This document shows positions 6,729-8,002 of a DNA stretch of 8,002 nt, in pieces (within the stretch, counting starts at the first letter, position 1; each line of letters begins with the position of its first letter). The stretch spans positions 1-8,002 of the forward strand of contig DAOVJF010000099.1 in the NCBI GenBank assembly GCA_030673355.1, in the 5' to 3' direction. Source of the DNA: Planctomycetota bacterium (lineage in GTDB: Bacteria; JAJVIF01; JAPKYR01). The position numbers and the translations under genes are program-made. Under the pieces are notes generated by a model. It did no database searches and had not been told where the DNA came from. It saw nothing but the letters and a program-made list of their open reading frames with translations.

Positions 6729-6783
6729 ACTTAAATTCAGCCATATTTTGACTATTCTCCCATGATCGGCGAAAATAGAAAAT

Positions 6784-7698
6784 ATGCGAAGGCTTTTCCG
6801 GATAAGCACCTTATTATTTACAATACTTATTATTACATCTTCGCACGGCCTCAATGCCCAGGATGATTTGCAATCATCCTCGAGTAATCCTTCCGGAGAT
6901 AAACCTGCCATCCTGGAGCAGTTGATAGAATTAATAAATCCGGACAGGATGCTCGAACATATCTTCAAACTGGCTGATGAATATGGTGTCCGTACTGCCG
7001 GTACCGTCAATGAACGACTCGCGGAAAATTATATCGCTGCCAGTCTGGAACGTTACGGCTATCTCGCTCACTCGTCTGATAATATTGTACTGGATAATAG
7101 CCTGATTTCCCATAATATATGGGCGGAATTACAGGGTAAATTTCCGAAAATTATCATAATCGGGGCACACATGGACAGCAAGCCACCATCCCCCGGTGCT
7201 AACGACAACGCATCCGGGGTCGCTGTCGTGCTCGAACTTGCCAAAATCCTTCACAACGCCACACCGCGGTTTACAATCAGATTTGTATTTTTCGGTGCGG
7301 AGGAAATTATCGATTCCAACGTCGACCATCATCACTACGGCTCGCGTTTCATGGCAACCGACCGGCATCTCATCGGGCGGATCCATGCCATGACCTCGAT
7401 CGACATGGTCGGTTTCGGATCGGAATTATGGATCGATAACATGGGAGAGGCGGATGATTTCTGGCGCGGCAAAATTTTTAATATCGGGGACTCAATGGGC
7501 CTTCCCATGCATACAGGCGAACGTCGCGCGTGGAGTGACCATGAAGCGTTCGAATATGCCGGTGTGCCGTCCGCCTGGGTTCACTGGAGGTACGATCCCG
7601 AATATCACAGTGTAGGGGACACCCCGGACCGGATCGATCCCGAATTACTTGTCAGCACCACAGAGATGATGCTCAGGGCAATCATAGAAGCTGATTAA
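6784..7698 (+). CDS. Secreted M28-family zinc aminopeptidase
   Basis: 304 residues. A Sec signal peptide (1-25) has basic residues Arg2, Arg3 and Arg6, a hydrophobic core (9-18), and a likely signal peptidase I site after Leu-Asn-Ala25. The catalytic domain follows from about residue 55. The di-zinc site of M28 peptidases is complete in order: GAHMDS with His129 and Asp131, PGANDNASG with bridging Asp141, FFGAEE with general base Glu173 and ligand Glu174, SIDMVG with Asp207, and EYHSVGDTPD with His275. The enzyme should remove N-terminal residues from peptides outside the cytoplasm. It is short, lacking PDZ, PA or C-terminal extra domains found in some relatives. Between Glu174 and the GSRFM helix there is an insertion containing His182-His184 and Tyr185, instead of the more usual short GLxGS. 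The upstream in-frame stop at 6763-6765 leaves this ATG as the only ATG start, but no clear Shine-Dalgarno precedes it. No terminator is visible after the stop. Confidence 0.95.
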   Translation: MRRLFRISTLLFTILIITSSHGLNAQDDLQSSSSNPSGDKPAILEQLIELINPDRMLEHIFKLADEYGVRTAGTVNERLAENYIAASLERYGYLAHSSDNIVLDNSLISHNIWAELQGKFPKIIIIGAHMDSKPPSPGANDNASGVAVVLELAKILHNATPRFTIRFVFFGAEEIIDSNVDHHHYGSRFMATDRHLIGRIHAMTSIDMVGFGSELWIDNMGEADDFWRGKIFNIGDSMGLPMHTGERRAWSDHEAFEYAGVPSAWVHWRYDPEYHSVGDTPDRIDPELLVSTTEMMLRAIIEAD

Positions 7699-7749
7699 AA
7701 GGAATCCCGTTAATCATCTTCCATGGATCTCTGCTATGTCATTATTAAT

Positions 7750-8002
7750 CTATCTGATTAACTGTTCAAAAATTTCTTCGAATTCTTCCGGCACCTTGGA
7801 GTACACAATTGTTTTTCGTTTAGACGTCTCTCCCTCATCCGGGAGATCTCCCGTGATATAAGGCAAAAGATTATCCTCGCCTTCAAGGCTGACTAAAGTG
7901 AATCCTATTTCATTAATTTCCAGCTCATCTTTCATCACAGTTTCTGACAGGCTCGTCCTGGGCAAAACAGCTTTTATTGCCGTAAGGTCATCTGAAAAAA
8001 TA
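7750..8002 (-). CDS. Unrecognised acidic protein, C-terminal part, cut by right edge
   Basis: The minus-strand frame is open from the window's right edge to a TAG at 7750-7752, giving 83 residues. A TTG at 7963-7965 lies inside the frame, but 12 codons upstream of it remain open, so the gene most likely starts beyond the window. The fragment is strongly acidic (many Glu and Asp, for example LEGEDN and LPDEGETS), has no Cys, and ends with a probable helix, PEEFEEIFEQLIR. I recognise no family. Its alternating hydrophobic and acidic pattern and the compact end look like a real cytosolic protein. It converges on the M28 gene with 51 bp between stop codons and no convincing terminator in the gap. 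Confidence 0.6.
   Translation of the reverse strand, partial: IFSDDLTAIKAVLPRTSLSETVMKDELEINEIGFTLVSLEGEDNLLPYITGDLPDEGETSKRKTIVYSKVPEEFEEIFEQLIR

Larger units (their letters stand above)
6272..6783. other. Divergent 512-bp intergenic region
   Basis: This non-coding stretch separates the leftward giant gene from the rightward M28 gene. It holds, from left to right, the ribosome binding site (6279-6285) and promoter-like boxes (6325-6354) of the giant gene, a nested inverted repeat (6382-6449), a GC-rich foldable island (about 6492-6606), and an AT-rich stretch with a weak promoter candidate for the M28 gene. Open frames inside it (minus 6247-6465, plus 6340-6528) have no recognisable protein character, and the first overlaps the start of the giant gene, so I do not call genes here. 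The length is far more than two simple promoters need. Confidence 0.75.

Noticed and set aside
6663..7113. Minus-strand frames (6663-7010 and 6931-7113) overlapping the M28 gene.
   Set aside because: Antisense to a gene with a full catalytic site and signal peptide; no motif of their own.
7709..7762. Inverted repeat GTTAATCA / TGATTAAC between the convergent M28 and right-edge genes as a shared terminator.
   Set aside because: The arms are AT-rich, 38 nt apart and not followed by a T-run; one arm overlaps the stop codon of the right-hand gene.

Overview
The window looks like chromosomal DNA from an uncultured, probably Gram-negative bacterium. The reasons are a lipoprotein signal with Ser after the lipidated Cys (the usual outer-membrane signal), a Sec-exported M28 peptidase, AAAGGA ribosome binding sites exactly 7 nt before ATG at two genes, and a canonical intrinsic terminator. 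I cannot name the phylum. The style of the lipoprotein (a short Ser-Gly-Gly-Gly-rich start, an undescribed N-terminal module, then a long chain of Ig/PKD-like domains) recalls surface proteins from candidate bacterial lineages, but that is from memory and was not tested.

Layout, left to right. (1) 1-271, minus: N-terminal quarter of an M42-family metallo-aminopeptidase, cut by the left edge. (2) 272-451: short gap holding a strong minus-strand rho-independent terminator (hairpin 384-406). (3) 452-6271, minus: one giant gene, 1939 aa, filling 73% of the window. It has a lipoprotein signal peptide, a Pro/Gly/Asp-rich linker, a ~390-residue N-terminal module, about 13 tandem ~100-residue beta-sandwich-like domains, most with a Cys pair at fixed spacing, and a ~160-residue C-terminal module. 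(4) 6272-6783: a 512-bp divergent intergenic region with a likely sigma70-type promoter for the giant gene, a 68-nt nested inverted repeat, a sharply bounded GC-rich island (60% G+C between ~31% flanks) that can fold into a branched structure, and a weaker promoter candidate for the rightward gene. (5) 6784-7698, plus: a secreted M28-family zinc peptidase with all metal-site residues. (6) 7750-8002, minus: C-terminal end of an unrecognised acidic protein, cut by the right edge and convergent with the M28 gene.

Functional reading (inference): the window joins a cell-surface modular protein to an exported zinc peptidase and a cytosolic aminopeptidase. That fits surface attachment plus peptide scavenging, but the genes are not one operon: the giant gene and the M28 gene are divergent, and a terminator separates the giant gene from the M42 gene. 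The most notable items are the Cys-paired repeat array of the giant lipoprotein and the structured intergenic region. I found no CRISPR array, insertion sequence, tRNA or rRNA.
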